Shown: positions 1-7,484 of the stretch, piece by piece
Layout: the number at the start of each line of letters is the position of its first letter
Numbering within the stretch: position 1 is the first letter of the stretch
DNA from: Akkermansiaceae bacterium UBA1506
GTDB taxonomy: Bacteria > Verrucomicrobiota > Verrucomicrobiia > Verrucomicrobiales > DEV007
DNA: 24,569 nt
Direction of reading: 5' to 3'
Assembly: GCA_002323995.1 (NCBI GenBank)
Contig: DCQY01000089.1
Coordinates: forward strand, 1-24,569
Program-made: the position numbers and the translations under genes
Notes under the pieces: model-generated
Databases searched by the model: none
What the model was told of the DNA's origin: nothing
The model's input: only the letters and a program-made list of their open reading frames with translations

Positions 1-58
1 CGGTAGGTGGAGATTAGTCCTGAAGGCAATCTTCTGAGCTACAAAATTCTTTTTGTCT

Positions 59-814
59 TCAGCAGTATAGGGAGAGTAGTTGTTCCGGATTCATTTTTGA
101 TAAAGCCTGAAACTCATTAGGGACGCCACAAAACAGAAGTTGCTCACCGCTGATTTCGATATAGCTGATAAGCTTTCCCTCCCTGATTGCATGATTGTAT
201 AGGGGTGCAACATAGTATTCGGGGAGATCTTGCGCTCTTTTTTCTATTTCACAGGCATAGACATGCGCAAAGAGTTCACCTGATGCAAAATGATAAAATC
301 CAGTCGAGCAATAGTCCGAAATACGTTTCTTCTCAGTCGTACGCTTGACGGAGTAATCGGTTATTTTCGGATCGGGCTCAATGAAGGACCACTGCTCACC
401 TTCACCGCGGAACACCTCAAGATACCCATCACTTTCTAAAATTTTTCCTTCGGGATGTCGGAAACCAGGTCTGAATGTATCGATATTAAAAATGCTGACC
501 GGATCCTCTCCTAAAGCGCCGATTTGATGTAGTCCTAGGAAAACTGTTTCGGCCTGCCCTTTGGTGTCATGGTGAAGAACTACAATCTCAAAATCTAATA
601 TTCCCATTTCTATGCACGACTCCTTCACGAATTGCTTTGTGCCGTGAACATCTCTTAGAACGAAGACAAATTTTTCTTTCTTAAAGTAATATTTAAAACT
701 CGAAACGCTGTACCAAAAAACTGAACGCCCGTGCAAGTCGAGCATGTATTTTGGCTTTTCATAACCGGCATCAGCAAATCTTTTACTGAGCCCTGCCATT
801 GGTAAGACTATCAT
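59..814 (-). CDS. Sugar-phosphate-type nucleotidyltransferase, surface polysaccharide cassette
   Basis: A 251-residue protein with the N-terminal nucleotidyltransferase fold. Visible are MAGLSKRF near residues 6-13 with KPK at 20-22 (nucleotide and phosphate binding), GQAETV at 87-92, NIDTF at 110-114 (D112 a likely metal ligand), and ISDYCSTGFY at 165-174. It should join an NTP to a phosphorylated sugar or a small phosphorylated alcohol, making an activated precursor for capsule or other surface glycan in the cytoplasm. The substrate cannot be read from sequence. It starts at ATG and lies 60 bases downstream of the HAD phosphatase gene on the same strand, so it is probably the third gene of a cassette. 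Base composition is AT-rich compared with genes after 2.1 kb, which hints at transfer. Fold assignment is confident; specificity is unknown. Confidence 0.85.
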   Translation of the reverse strand: MIVLPMAGLSKRFADAGYEKPKYMLDLHGRSVFWYSVSSFKYYFKKEKFVFVLRDVHGTKQFVKESCIEMGILDFEIVVLHHDTKGQAETVFLGLHQIGALGEDPVSIFNIDTFRPGFRHPEGKILESDGYLEVFRGEGEQWSFIEPDPKITDYSVKRTTEKKRISDYCSTGFYHFASGELFAHVYACEIEKRAQDLPEYYVAPLYNHAIREGKLISYIEISGEQLLFCGVPNEFQALSKMNPEQLLSLYC

Positions 815-874
815 AACCCAGTATTGATTCTCCTGATCTTACCGAAATATCCCCATGCTTTGCCGGTATTCGCC

Positions 875-1249
875 TTATCTATCCCTCTCAAGCAGTGTCA
901 CAATTTCATCGTGACTCAATTCGCGAAATTCACGGGGGCGAATCGACTTATCATCCACATAATACCCGTCCTCGCCGCACCATGGTTTTCCTACTCTAAT
1001 TTCTTCATAGGGTATCTCGTGTTTTTCGAGCCAGCTTAAGATTACCGGTAGCGTATGCACTTTGATCTTATCAACATCGCCGGCATATGTGCGCATATTT
1101 CTAGCAGTATGGATAATGACACCGAATCCTGCCTCGTGACACTCCTTGAGTTTTTCGATAACAGGAATGTTGGGAATGGCGTCAGAATAACCATTTGGTC
1201 CTTTGCCCATAGTTAGAGTGTAATCCAAGTCGATAACTAGTTTTTTCAT
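875..1249 (-). CDS. Small HAD-superfamily phosphatase, capsule-biosynthesis type
   Basis: A 124-residue HAD protein with little or no cap domain. Motif I is DLDYT at residues 7-11 (D7 nucleophile, D9 acid/base), motif II is the Thr of HTARN (T48), motif III is the Lys of GKPW (K88), and motif IV is the DD pair at 99-100. The PNIPVIEKL, HTARNMRTY and GKPWCGEDGYYVDD blocks match a family usually annotated as capsular biosynthesis phosphatases and found beside nucleotidyltransferases. Its likely job is to remove phosphate from a small intermediate of the precursor pathway. Its ATG overlaps the stop of the upstream glycosyltransferase-like gene as ATGA (1246-1249), so translation is probably coupled. 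The substrate is unknown. Confidence 0.85.
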   Translation of the reverse strand: MKKLVIDLDYTLTMGKGPNGYSDAIPNIPVIEKLKECHEAGFGVIIHTARNMRTYAGDVDKIKVHTLPVILSWLEKHEIPYEEIRVGKPWCGEDGYYVDDKSIRPREFRELSHDEIVTLLERDR

Positions 1250-2103
1250 AATATTTGTTCTCGAATATAGGTGCGCACTGGATCGTCGAGTAAACGATTG
1301 ATCCGCTTTAGAACAAAATACTTACGATGGGGTAAAGATTTAGAATCGAATTCTCCTGCCTGCATTCGATCTACATCTTGAATTGAAGCGACCTCTCCCG
1401 GATTGATTTTTCTGAGGCAGAACGGTTTGACATAGTTGGAGAGAAAGGGCTTTGCTAGGGTTGGGAAAATCGTTTCCTCTCTTGGGTAAAATACCCCCTT
1501 GAATTGCGCTCTAATTCTGTGACGCCTTCTTAAAATGGATGGTGTTTTTCTGAGAAACTGCTCCATCCATCCCGGGTTATGCTCATCTATAACAGCGAGC
1601 ATTTCTTCAAGCACTTCCCGGGTGTAGAATGAACCTTCAATCTCTGACCAAATGGGGTTGGTCCCAAATTTTAAATATAAATAGGTCATCAATTTGTCCT
1701 TTCGCACGGACTCAATCCAGAAGGGGTCTTTGATCGGATCTTGTTGGCATGCCGCGTCAATACCTTCCAAATAGTCGAACAGGCCGCCGCGAACATAAAG
1801 ATCATTACTGGCGTGAAAAATACAGCCATCAAAGACTTCCTTCTTCTTAAAGAGATACTGGAGGTTGAGGATATGAGCTTCTGCCTGACTTCCATCTGCC
1901 CACGCTGTATCTAGGTTAATTGGATTCACCAACACTTTTGGTTCAGAAGCCAGGCGGTCTGACAGGGTGGGTGAATTTTTAGAAAAGGTTTTAGCGATAT
2001 GAATTATGATAGAAACACCTGGAACATATCGCTTAAAATTTTGAATTTGATCGAATACAACGTCCTCTCGCTCATGAACAAGTAAGCTGATCATTAACTT
2101 CAT
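1246..2103 (-). CDS. Glycosyltransferase-like protein of surface polysaccharide cassette
   Basis: A 285-residue cytosolic protein with no signal peptide or clear membrane span. It opens with a short beta strand (MKLMISLLVHE) followed by DQIQNFKRY, then has LDTAWADGSQAEAH near residues 64-77, a HASNDLYVR block at 98-106, and EGSFYTREVLEEML in the middle. The layout resembles bacterial relatives of the core-2/I-branching (GT14) glycosyltransferases, with HASND as a possible sugar-nucleotide site; this is an impression, not a proven family match. It is the first gene of the cassette and overlaps the HAD gene by four bases. It lies 42 bases after the deacetylase-like gene on the same strand. Codons look AT-richer than those of that neighbour. 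The acceptor and donor are unknown. Confidence 0.6.
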   Translation of the reverse strand: MKLMISLLVHEREDVVFDQIQNFKRYVPGVSIIIHIAKTFSKNSPTLSDRLASEPKVLVNPINLDTAWADGSQAEAHILNLQYLFKKKEVFDGCIFHASNDLYVRGGLFDYLEGIDAACQQDPIKDPFWIESVRKDKLMTYLYLKFGTNPIWSEIEGSFYTREVLEEMLAVIDEHNPGWMEQFLRKTPSILRRRHRIRAQFKGVFYPREETIFPTLAKPFLSNYVKPFCLRKINPGEVASIQDVDRMQAGEFDSKSLPHRKYFVLKRINRLLDDPVRTYIREQIL

Positions 2104-2145
2104 ACGTTACTTTCTAGTGGCCAGGCACAAACCGCAACTCGTCAT

Positions 2146-3093
2146 CTATGAGGCTCGTCGCAGCGCTTCGATATGATGTTTCACAGCGAGCGCCAGTCCG
2201 GCCTCGCAGTAGCCACCTTCCAAAACAGAAACGAGACGACCCGCGGCAAATTCCCCGGCGATATCCATGAGAATTTTGGTGAGAGTGGCAAAGTTTTTAT
2301 CGGTCAATGTGAAATTCCCTAGTGGATCACCTAATCGGCTGTCGAAACCAGCCGAGATAATGACTAGTTCGGGCTTAAAAGTTTTCATTTTCTCCGTAAA
2401 AGAACCTCGAAAGGCTGCTCCGATATCTTCCATGCCGCAGCCGGCAGGAAGAGGAATATTTAAGGTCGTATTGGCACCTCTTCCGATGCCGGTCTCATCT
2501 TTGGATCCGGTGCCTGGATACCACGGGTGCTGGTGGGTGGAAAAGTAGAAGACGCTGCCGTCTTCGTAGAAGATGTCCTGAGTTCCATTTCCGTGATGAA
2601 CGTCCCAATCGATAATGACGATTCGCTCGAGGCCGTATTGCTCCTTCGCATACCGGGCGGCAATGGCGGCATTGTTGAAGATGCAAAAACCCATACCACG
2701 GTTCTTGGTGGCGTGGTGACCGGGAGGGCGAACCGCACAGAAAGCGTTGTCAAAGGCCCCACCGACGACGCCATCAACCGCGTTGAGCAGGCCGCCTGCG
2801 GCGTGGCGCGCCACGGTTAGAGAGGCCGGTCCAAAGTGGGTGTCTCCCGTAGTGAGGATGCCGCTGCTTTTGCCATCGATTTCTTTAAGAACGGTCTTTA
2901 GATATCCATCGGTGTGGGCTAGCAAGGCCTCGTCGTTGGTCAAGGCTCGCTCTTTGATCGACGGACAGCTTTTGATCAGGCTGGTTCCTTTCAACTCCGA
3001 GAGGATAGCTTCAATTCGACCGGGTGCTTCAGGATGACCGGTTCCTGGATGGTGGTCACAAAAATTGCGATCTATCAGGAGGCCGGTTTGCAT
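2146..3093 (-). CDS. Histone deacetylase family amidohydrolase
   Basis: A 315-residue zinc-dependent deacetylase of the arginase/HDAC fold. Key sites are HPEAPGR at 20-26, PPGHHA at 124-128 with the catalytic His pair H126-H127, GFCIFNN at 135-141, DWDVHHGNGT at 162-171 (zinc ligands D164 and H166), AGFDSR at 248-253 (third ligand D251) and LEGGY near the C-terminus. Length and motifs fit bacterial class II-like HDAC or acetylpolyamine amidohydrolase relatives. Bacterial substrates are often small acetylated amines or unknown proteins, so the name should not be taken as histone-specific. The gene starts at ATG only five bases after the DUF3592 stop, so the two are probably co-transcribed. Confidence 0.92.
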   Translation of the reverse strand: MQTGLLIDRNFCDHHPGTGHPEAPGRIEAILSELKGTSLIKSCPSIKERALTNDEALLAHTDGYLKTVLKEIDGKSSGILTTGDTHFGPASLTVARHAAGGLLNAVDGVVGGAFDNAFCAVRPPGHHATKNRGMGFCIFNNAAIAARYAKEQYGLERIVIIDWDVHHGNGTQDIFYEDGSVFYFSTHQHPWYPGTGSKDETGIGRGANTTLNIPLPAGCGMEDIGAAFRGSFTEKMKTFKPELVIISAGFDSRLGDPLGNFTLTDKNFATLTKILMDIAGEFAAGRLVSVLEGGYCEAGLALAVKHHIEALRRAS

Positions 3094-3098
3094 TGGAG

Positions 3099-3614
3099 TC
3101 AGTTGCGCCGGAATAGCGCAGAGAGAATCATACCGGCCCCACCGACAATGAACAAGCAGGGGAACCAGATAGAATACAGTCCTGCTTTGGAATCTTTTTT
3201 TAGGATCGCAAAGTCGGGATCGTCCGGTTTGACATAGCAGACAGCCTCCGTTCCGACGGGGTATTGTTTCTCCTTGTTCTTAACCTTGCGCGGATCGCTA
3301 CCCTCGGTGGGCAGTCTTTTGACTCGGTTACTGGTTCGCTCCTTGCCCTCGTGGGAGTAGCGGTAAGTGACGGTGAGAATGTATTTTGGCACCCCGCGCT
3401 GGTTTAGTTGGGAATCGTCGATGTCCGTCGCTTCAATGATGCAGGGGACTTCGATCCAGCTGTCCATACTAGCGGCTCTCTCGTAGGAGCCCCACAGGTA
3501 TTGGGCAAAGACCAAACCGGCGATGGCAATGCCGAGGCCGAGAAAGGCTTTCCAAATGCGTCCGGCCAGATTGAGAGGCGTTTTTGAATGGTTGGAGGAA
3601 GAGTCGTTTTTCAC
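3099..3614 (-). CDS. DUF3592 membrane protein
   Basis: A 171-residue protein with two predicted membrane spans, about residues 22-41 and 146-168, around a soluble domain. That domain carries the DUF3592 pattern: SWIEVPCIIEA, YRYSHEGKERTSNRV, a YPVGTEAVCYVKPDDP block and ALFRR at the end. The family has no established biochemical role. The start is a GTG at 3614; later Met codons would remove the first span, so GTG is preferred. It is the first gene of a minus-strand pair with the deacetylase. Its start lies only 34 bases from the start of the plus-strand yqeY-like gene, leaving very little room for two promoters. Confidence 0.8.
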   Translation of the reverse strand: MKNDSSSNHSKTPLNLAGRIWKAFLGLGIAIAGLVFAQYLWGSYERAASMDSWIEVPCIIEATDIDDSQLNQRGVPKYILTVTYRYSHEGKERTSNRVKRLPTEGSDPRKVKNKEKQYPVGTEAVCYVKPDDPDFAILKKDSKAGLYSIWFPCLFIVGGAGMILSALFRRN

Positions 3615-3648
3615 GTCGCGAATTGTTGGATCCTGCGTAGTTTAGCTC

Positions 3649-4104
3649 ATGAGCCAATTATCCCAACAGATTACGGAAGACATGAAAATGGCGATGCGTG
3701 AGAAAAACACCGTCGCGTTGAATACCGTGCGCATGCTCAAGTCGGCAATCAAGAATGCTGCGATTGAAAAGGGTGGGGCGGATGCCGAATTGACGGACCC
3801 TGAGGTCATGGCCGTGGTTCGAAAGGAAGTGAAGAAGCGCCAGGATTCGATCGAGCAATACGAGGCTGCTGGCCGGACCGAACTGGCTGATCAGGAGAAG
3901 GCTGAAATGGAAGTGCTCAACGGCTACCTGCCTGAACCTCTCAGTGACGAAGAAATAGCCGCGATTGTAGATGCAGCGGTCGCCGAAGTTGGAGCGACTT
4001 CTCGCAAGGAAATGGGGCAGGTCATGAAGCTGGTGCAGGAGCGCACCGCAGGCCGTGCCGATGGCAAAACGCTGTCGCAGGCGGTCATGGCAAAGCTGAG
4101 TTGA
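3649..4104 (+). CDS. yqeY: GatB/YqeY domain-containing protein
   Basis: A 151-residue, mostly helical, charged protein matching the YqeY family along its full usual length. Typical blocks are the N-terminal TEDMKMAMREKNTVALNTVRML, VRKEVKKRQDSIEQYEAAGR near residues 57-76, and a C-terminal GRADGKTLSQAV. The C-terminal part resembles the tRNA-tail domain of GatB, the amidotransferase subunit, so a tRNA-related role is often proposed; the actual function is not settled. No amidotransferase genes are in view. It shares a TGATG junction with ispD: its stop at 4102-4104 overlaps the ispD ATG at 4104 by one base, which suggests coupled translation. Confidence 0.92.
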   Translation: MSQLSQQITEDMKMAMREKNTVALNTVRMLKSAIKNAAIEKGGADAELTDPEVMAVVRKEVKKRQDSIEQYEAAGRTELADQEKAEMEVLNGYLPEPLSDEEIAAIVDAAVAEVGATSRKEMGQVMKLVQERTAGRADGKTLSQAVMAKLS

Positions 4105-4790
4105 TGAAAGTTTCTGCCATTATTGTCGCTGCCGGAAGCAGTCACCGCATGGGCTTCGATAAGCTCGAAGCCGATCTCGCTGGTGAATCTGTTCTCGCCC
4201 GCTCGATGATGGCCTTTGAGGCGACTCCGAGTGTTTTCGAGTTTCGGGTTGTCACTTCCCCGGATAAATTCGAGGCGATCACGGCCACCGCTGACCGACT
4301 TGGCCTCAACAAGTTTGTTGAGACTCTCGAAGGTGGAGCTGAGCGTCACCTCTCCGTTCATGCTGGATTGTCCCGTGTTAGCCGCGAAGCCGATCTTGTC
4401 GCGGTGCATGACGGGGCCCGCCCGTTGGTAACTCCTGAAGCGATTTCAAACTGTGCATCAGTGGCTGGAGAGACAGGGGCCGCTGCTCTTGCCCACCGGG
4501 TGGCTGATACTTTGAAGCTTGGCAACGACCAGGGAGAAGTGGCAGGTGCCGTTTCCCGCGACCATCTTTGGGGGATGCAAACCCCACAAATCTTTGAATT
4601 AGAATTGCTGCACGAAGCTTACCAGGCCGTTTTCGAACGCGGTGACCTGGTTACCGATGAAGTATCGGCACTGGAAGCAATTGGACATCCGGTGAAGTTG
4701 GTTGAGAATCCGGAGCCTAATCTGAAGATCACGGTGCCTAGTGATTTAGTCGTCGCGGAAGCGGTGTTCAGTTCGCGCCGCGGGGATTAG
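4104..4790 (+). CDS. ispD: 2-C-methyl-D-erythritol 4-phosphate cytidylyltransferase
   Basis: IspD transfers CMP from CTP to 2-C-methyl-D-erythritol 4-phosphate in the non-mevalonate isoprenoid pathway. The 228-residue protein shows VAAGSSHRMG at 8-17 (nucleotide loop with R15 and K20), the IspD signature VHDGARP at 101-107, RDHLWGMQTPQIF at 152-164, TDEVSALE at 184-191 and NLKITVPSDL at 206-215. I chose the ATG at 4104 over a TTG one codon earlier because the TGATG coupling with yqeY and the usual MKVSAIIVAAG opening fit it. At the 3' end its stop overlaps the stop of the convergent hydrolase gene by four bases (4787-4790), so there is no intergenic space for a terminator. Confidence 0.95.
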   Translation: MKVSAIIVAAGSSHRMGFDKLEADLAGESVLARSMMAFEATPSVFEFRVVTSPDKFEAITATADRLGLNKFVETLEGGAERHLSVHAGLSRVSREADLVAVHDGARPLVTPEAISNCASVAGETGAAALAHRVADTLKLGNDQGEVAGAVSRDHLWGMQTPQIFELELLHEAYQAVFERGDLVTDEVSALEAIGHPVKLVENPEPNLKITVPSDLVVAEAVFSSRRGD

Positions 4791-6034
4791 CGGAACCCCA
4801 CTTCAGTCGTTACCATGGCGTCGCGTTCATCAGTGATGGTCATCAGCCAAGTGTTTGCTTCGGCAGGCAGTCCTGTGGCGATAACCCGGTCATCTTCGAC
4901 TCTGGCTGGGAGGTGTTTCCATACCCTGTCGGCTCGGAGGCCGGCATCGGTGGTGAAATGCAGTTGCGCTTTTGTGATGGGTAATCTTGCTGATACAGTG
5001 GCAGAGACAACGCCGCCCGCGGTCGTTAGCGGTCCCACTTCGGGTAGGGGCGTACCATTTTTCAGAATGGAATCGATGAATATCCCAATTTCGATTGGTT
5101 CCCATCCTGCACTGTGACCGTGCACCATCATGGGTTCGATACGAAAGGTTTTGGCGCCTTGAACGAGAGCATACGATTTGGCGTAGCTGTCGAGTACGTA
5201 GTGTTTGTCGTTGGTGCCGTTGACCCAGAAGATCGGTGTCTCACACCTGCCGAGGTGGCTCCCGGGGTCGTAGGCCCGGACCCAAGCCTCGCGGCGGTTA
5301 CCAAGGTCGTCGATAGCGGGCTTTTGAATGGATTCGCCTTCGTGCAGAAAACCACAACCGTAGACAGGAACGGCGGCCTTGAAGCGATTATCGAGTGAGG
5401 CGGCGAGGCAGGTAGTATAACCACCCCAACTGATTCCGGTGACCGCGGTACGTTCCGGGTCAACTCCATCAAAGCTGCGCAGAAGGGAGTGCGCTTTCAT
5501 CACGTTAGCGACTGCGTGATAGGGCCAATCGTCTTCGACGGTTCCACCGATGCTTTCAAATTTTTGTTCGCGCCCATGGTCTAGTCCGCCCTTCTCCAAG
5601 CGGGCGCGCTTTTCACGCTTGTGGTGAAAGTCCTGAATTTTCTCTCCGTTCGCATTATAGGCGGGAGCCGGCGGACGACTGCCAGCGAGGTCCATCGCGA
5701 TGGCGGCGTAGCCTCGATTGGCCCACATCCAGACCCAGTCGGAAAAAGCGGTGCCTCCTCCCCCGTGAATTAACACAATACCCGGGAACGTTTCGCCATC
5801 CATCGCGGTCCCGAGAGTTGCTGGCGAAGCGTAAAACGCAAACACTTCGGTGGCATTATTATCCGCTGGTTCTCCCGTATAAAGGATCGACTGGATCGGT
5901 GCTTCAGTGTCCTCGATGTGATATCGAGGAGTCTCAGACTGTAGTTGATCAATTGGCCAATAGCCGGGCTCTGCTGCATAGGCAGCGGAAACAAAAATCG
6001 TTGCGAGGATAAGGGGAGTTGAGAATTGATGCAT
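4787..6034 (-). CDS. Secreted alpha/beta hydrolase, acetylxylan esterase/dienelactone hydrolase-like
   Basis: A 415-residue exported protein with a signal peptide over about residues 1-20, ending AYA-AEP. The alpha/beta hydrolase core has the oxyanion loop HGGGG at 90-94, nucleophile elbow GISWGG at 200-205 (S202), a likely acid D276 in NGTNDKHY, and a His in MVHGHSAG (H305 or H307). After about residue 330 there is a beta-rich tail of about 85 residues. The arrangement resembles esterases and peptidases of the prolyl oligopeptidase/acetylxylan esterase group that PVC bacteria often secrete, but substrate cannot be assigned. It lies 73 bases downstream of the PQQ-like gene on the same strand and may be co-transcribed with it. 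Confidence 0.85.
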   Translation of the reverse strand: MHQFSTPLILATIFVSAAYAAEPGYWPIDQLQSETPRYHIEDTEAPIQSILYTGEPADNNATEVFAFYASPATLGTAMDGETFPGIVLIHGGGGTAFSDWVWMWANRGYAAIAMDLAGSRPPAPAYNANGEKIQDFHHKREKRARLEKGGLDHGREQKFESIGGTVEDDWPYHAVANVMKAHSLLRSFDGVDPERTAVTGISWGGYTTCLAASLDNRFKAAVPVYGCGFLHEGESIQKPAIDDLGNRREAWVRAYDPGSHLGRCETPIFWVNGTNDKHYVLDSYAKSYALVQGAKTFRIEPMMVHGHSAGWEPIEIGIFIDSILKNGTPLPEVGPLTTAGGVVSATVSARLPITKAQLHFTTDAGLRADRVWKHLPARVEDDRVIATGLPAEANTWLMTITDERDAMVTTEVGFR

Positions 6035-6107
6035 TGTGGAGGTGAATTTTAATTAGAGCGTTCCAAAAGAATAAAACCTACTCAACTTTGGCCGGCCCAT
6101 AATCGCG

Positions 6108-7358
6108 TCAGTTCCACTGGTAGACGGTCATTTTATTGAGCGAACGAATGAGGATGCGATTGCCATCGAGTCCGATGTGAGCCCAGGTCGGGTCTTTGGG
6201 GGAGATTTTGCGTCGGTCGAGCGGTTTGAATTCTGAGGGTGATGCTTCAAATAGAAGGAGTTCACCTCTTTGATCCAAGGCGAGGATACGATCGGCTTTT
6301 TGAACCATGGACCAGTATTCGCCAAATTCTTCGTCGGTAGACCATATTGCCTCGCCGGTGGCCACGTCGATGCAGTGGAGTTTCTTATCCCGTCCATGGA
6401 GGTAAATATACCCGTCAATAAGAGCAGGGTTACCCATGTAGCCTTCGAGTTTCTCGTTGTTCCAGACCTGATCAATCTTGAACTTACCCTGATCATTCTG
6501 GCTGATTTCGAAGAGGAAGGAGCCGCCACCATAGCTAGCAGTGAAGATGCGATTTTCGCCGACGATAGTCGGCGTTAAAATGTTCATGCCACGGAAGGCT
6601 TTGACCGGCAGAGTCCAGAGTTCATCTCCTGTCTTAAGGTCGAGCCCCGCTATGTTCAGGCGGGCTTGGACGATGAGTTGACGCTTCCCTGCCAGCGTTG
6701 CGATGACAGGCGAAGAAAAGGCGCTGCCGAACATGGCGCGTCGATCTTCCATCGCCCGCCAAATGGTTTCTCCAGTTTCAGCATGAATTTTAGCAACAGC
6801 AAGACCTGCCTGAACAAAGAGATGTCCATCGTCGTAGAGCGGAGAGCCGACCTGGCCGAAGGACGGAACATCAGTGCCGTCACGTTTAGTGAAGTCAATG
6901 CGCCAGAGCTCATCGCCGGTCGAGGCGTCGAATTTCACGAGAACGTCTTTCATTCCCCCGGCGTAGACCGCCTCGTTATTTGCTGTTGGGGTGCTGCGAA
7001 CCCAGCTTCCATTCTTGGCAGCAAAAAAGGGAACTTTCATTGATCCGGCCCAGGACGAGTCCCATATCGGCTGTCCGGAGTCGAGTGAGAAGGCTCTCAG
7101 AATCTCGTTTTCTTTGGTCTTGGTTTCAAAAGTGTAGAGTCTTCCATTCAAGGTGATGGGAGCGGAGTAGCCCTCAGCGAGGGGAGCGCTCCAGAGCTTG
7201 ATGAGTTTCTCCTCGCTCAGTGAATCCGGAAATCCCATTTCCCCTCCAACGACGACACCGTCACGATTCGGGCCGCGCCACTGATTCCAGTCGGCGGAGG
7301 TTGTTGAGACCGTAAAAATCGATCCCAGTGAAAATAAGAAAGCGTGCAATTGTTTCAT
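6108..7358 (-). CDS. Secreted PQQ-like beta-propeller repeat protein
   Basis: A 416-residue protein with an N-terminal signal peptide (about residues 1-22), followed by WNQWRGPNRDG at 24-34, a typical opening of PQQ-like propeller proteins in planctomycetes and verrucomicrobia. Repeated blade motifs are visible, for example LYTFETKTKENEI, ASTGDELWRIDF, AETGETIWRAM, LKTGDELWTLPV and VATGEAIWSTD. These match BamB-like blades rather than a true quinoprotein dehydrogenase: I see no enzyme catalytic domain. It probably acts in the periplasm as a binding or scaffold protein; the partner is unknown. It sits after SulP on the same strand but is separated from it by a strong hairpin at 7417-7443. Confidence 0.88.
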   Translation of the reverse strand: MKQLHAFLFSLGSIFTVSTTSADWNQWRGPNRDGVVVGGEMGFPDSLSEEKLIKLWSAPLAEGYSAPITLNGRLYTFETKTKENEILRAFSLDSGQPIWDSSWAGSMKVPFFAAKNGSWVRSTPTANNEAVYAGGMKDVLVKFDASTGDELWRIDFTKRDGTDVPSFGQVGSPLYDDGHLFVQAGLAVAKIHAETGETIWRAMEDRRAMFGSAFSSPVIATLAGKRQLIVQARLNIAGLDLKTGDELWTLPVKAFRGMNILTPTIVGENRIFTASYGGGSFLFEISQNDQGKFKIDQVWNNEKLEGYMGNPALIDGYIYLHGRDKKLHCIDVATGEAIWSTDEEFGEYWSMVQKADRILALDQRGELLLFEASPSEFKPLDRRKISPKDPTWAHIGLDGNRILIRSLNKMTVYQWN

Positions 7359-7416
7359 AGCACCAGAACGAAGGCCACAATGGTGTCACTTTAAAGAAGT
7401 TTTCATAAACGCGAAA

Positions 7417-7443
7417 CAGGGTCAGGTGTTTCACCTGACCCTG
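7417..7443 (-). terminator. Rho-independent terminator-like hairpin after the SulP gene
   Basis: A perfect 12-bp inverted repeat, CAGGGTCAGGTG and its complement, closes around a three-base loop. Read on the minus strand, the stem is followed by TTTCGCGTTT, a short and imperfect T tract. It lies between the SulP stop (7485) and the start of the PQQ-like gene (7358), where a terminator for SulP would be expected. The perfect arms also fit an intergenic palindromic repeat element. Confidence 0.7.
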
Positions 7444-7484
7444 CTATATCTGCGGGCGGGACGGCTTGCGGTCCGTTTCTAAAA

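Noticed and set aside
1..58. Coding or RNA gene in the left-edge bases
   Set aside because: Too short; no start, stop pattern or RNA fold can be supported.
2460..3037. Several frames of about 95-105 codons on both strands across the HDAC gene
   Set aside because: They are shadows of the deacetylase gene, whose catalytic motifs are intact.
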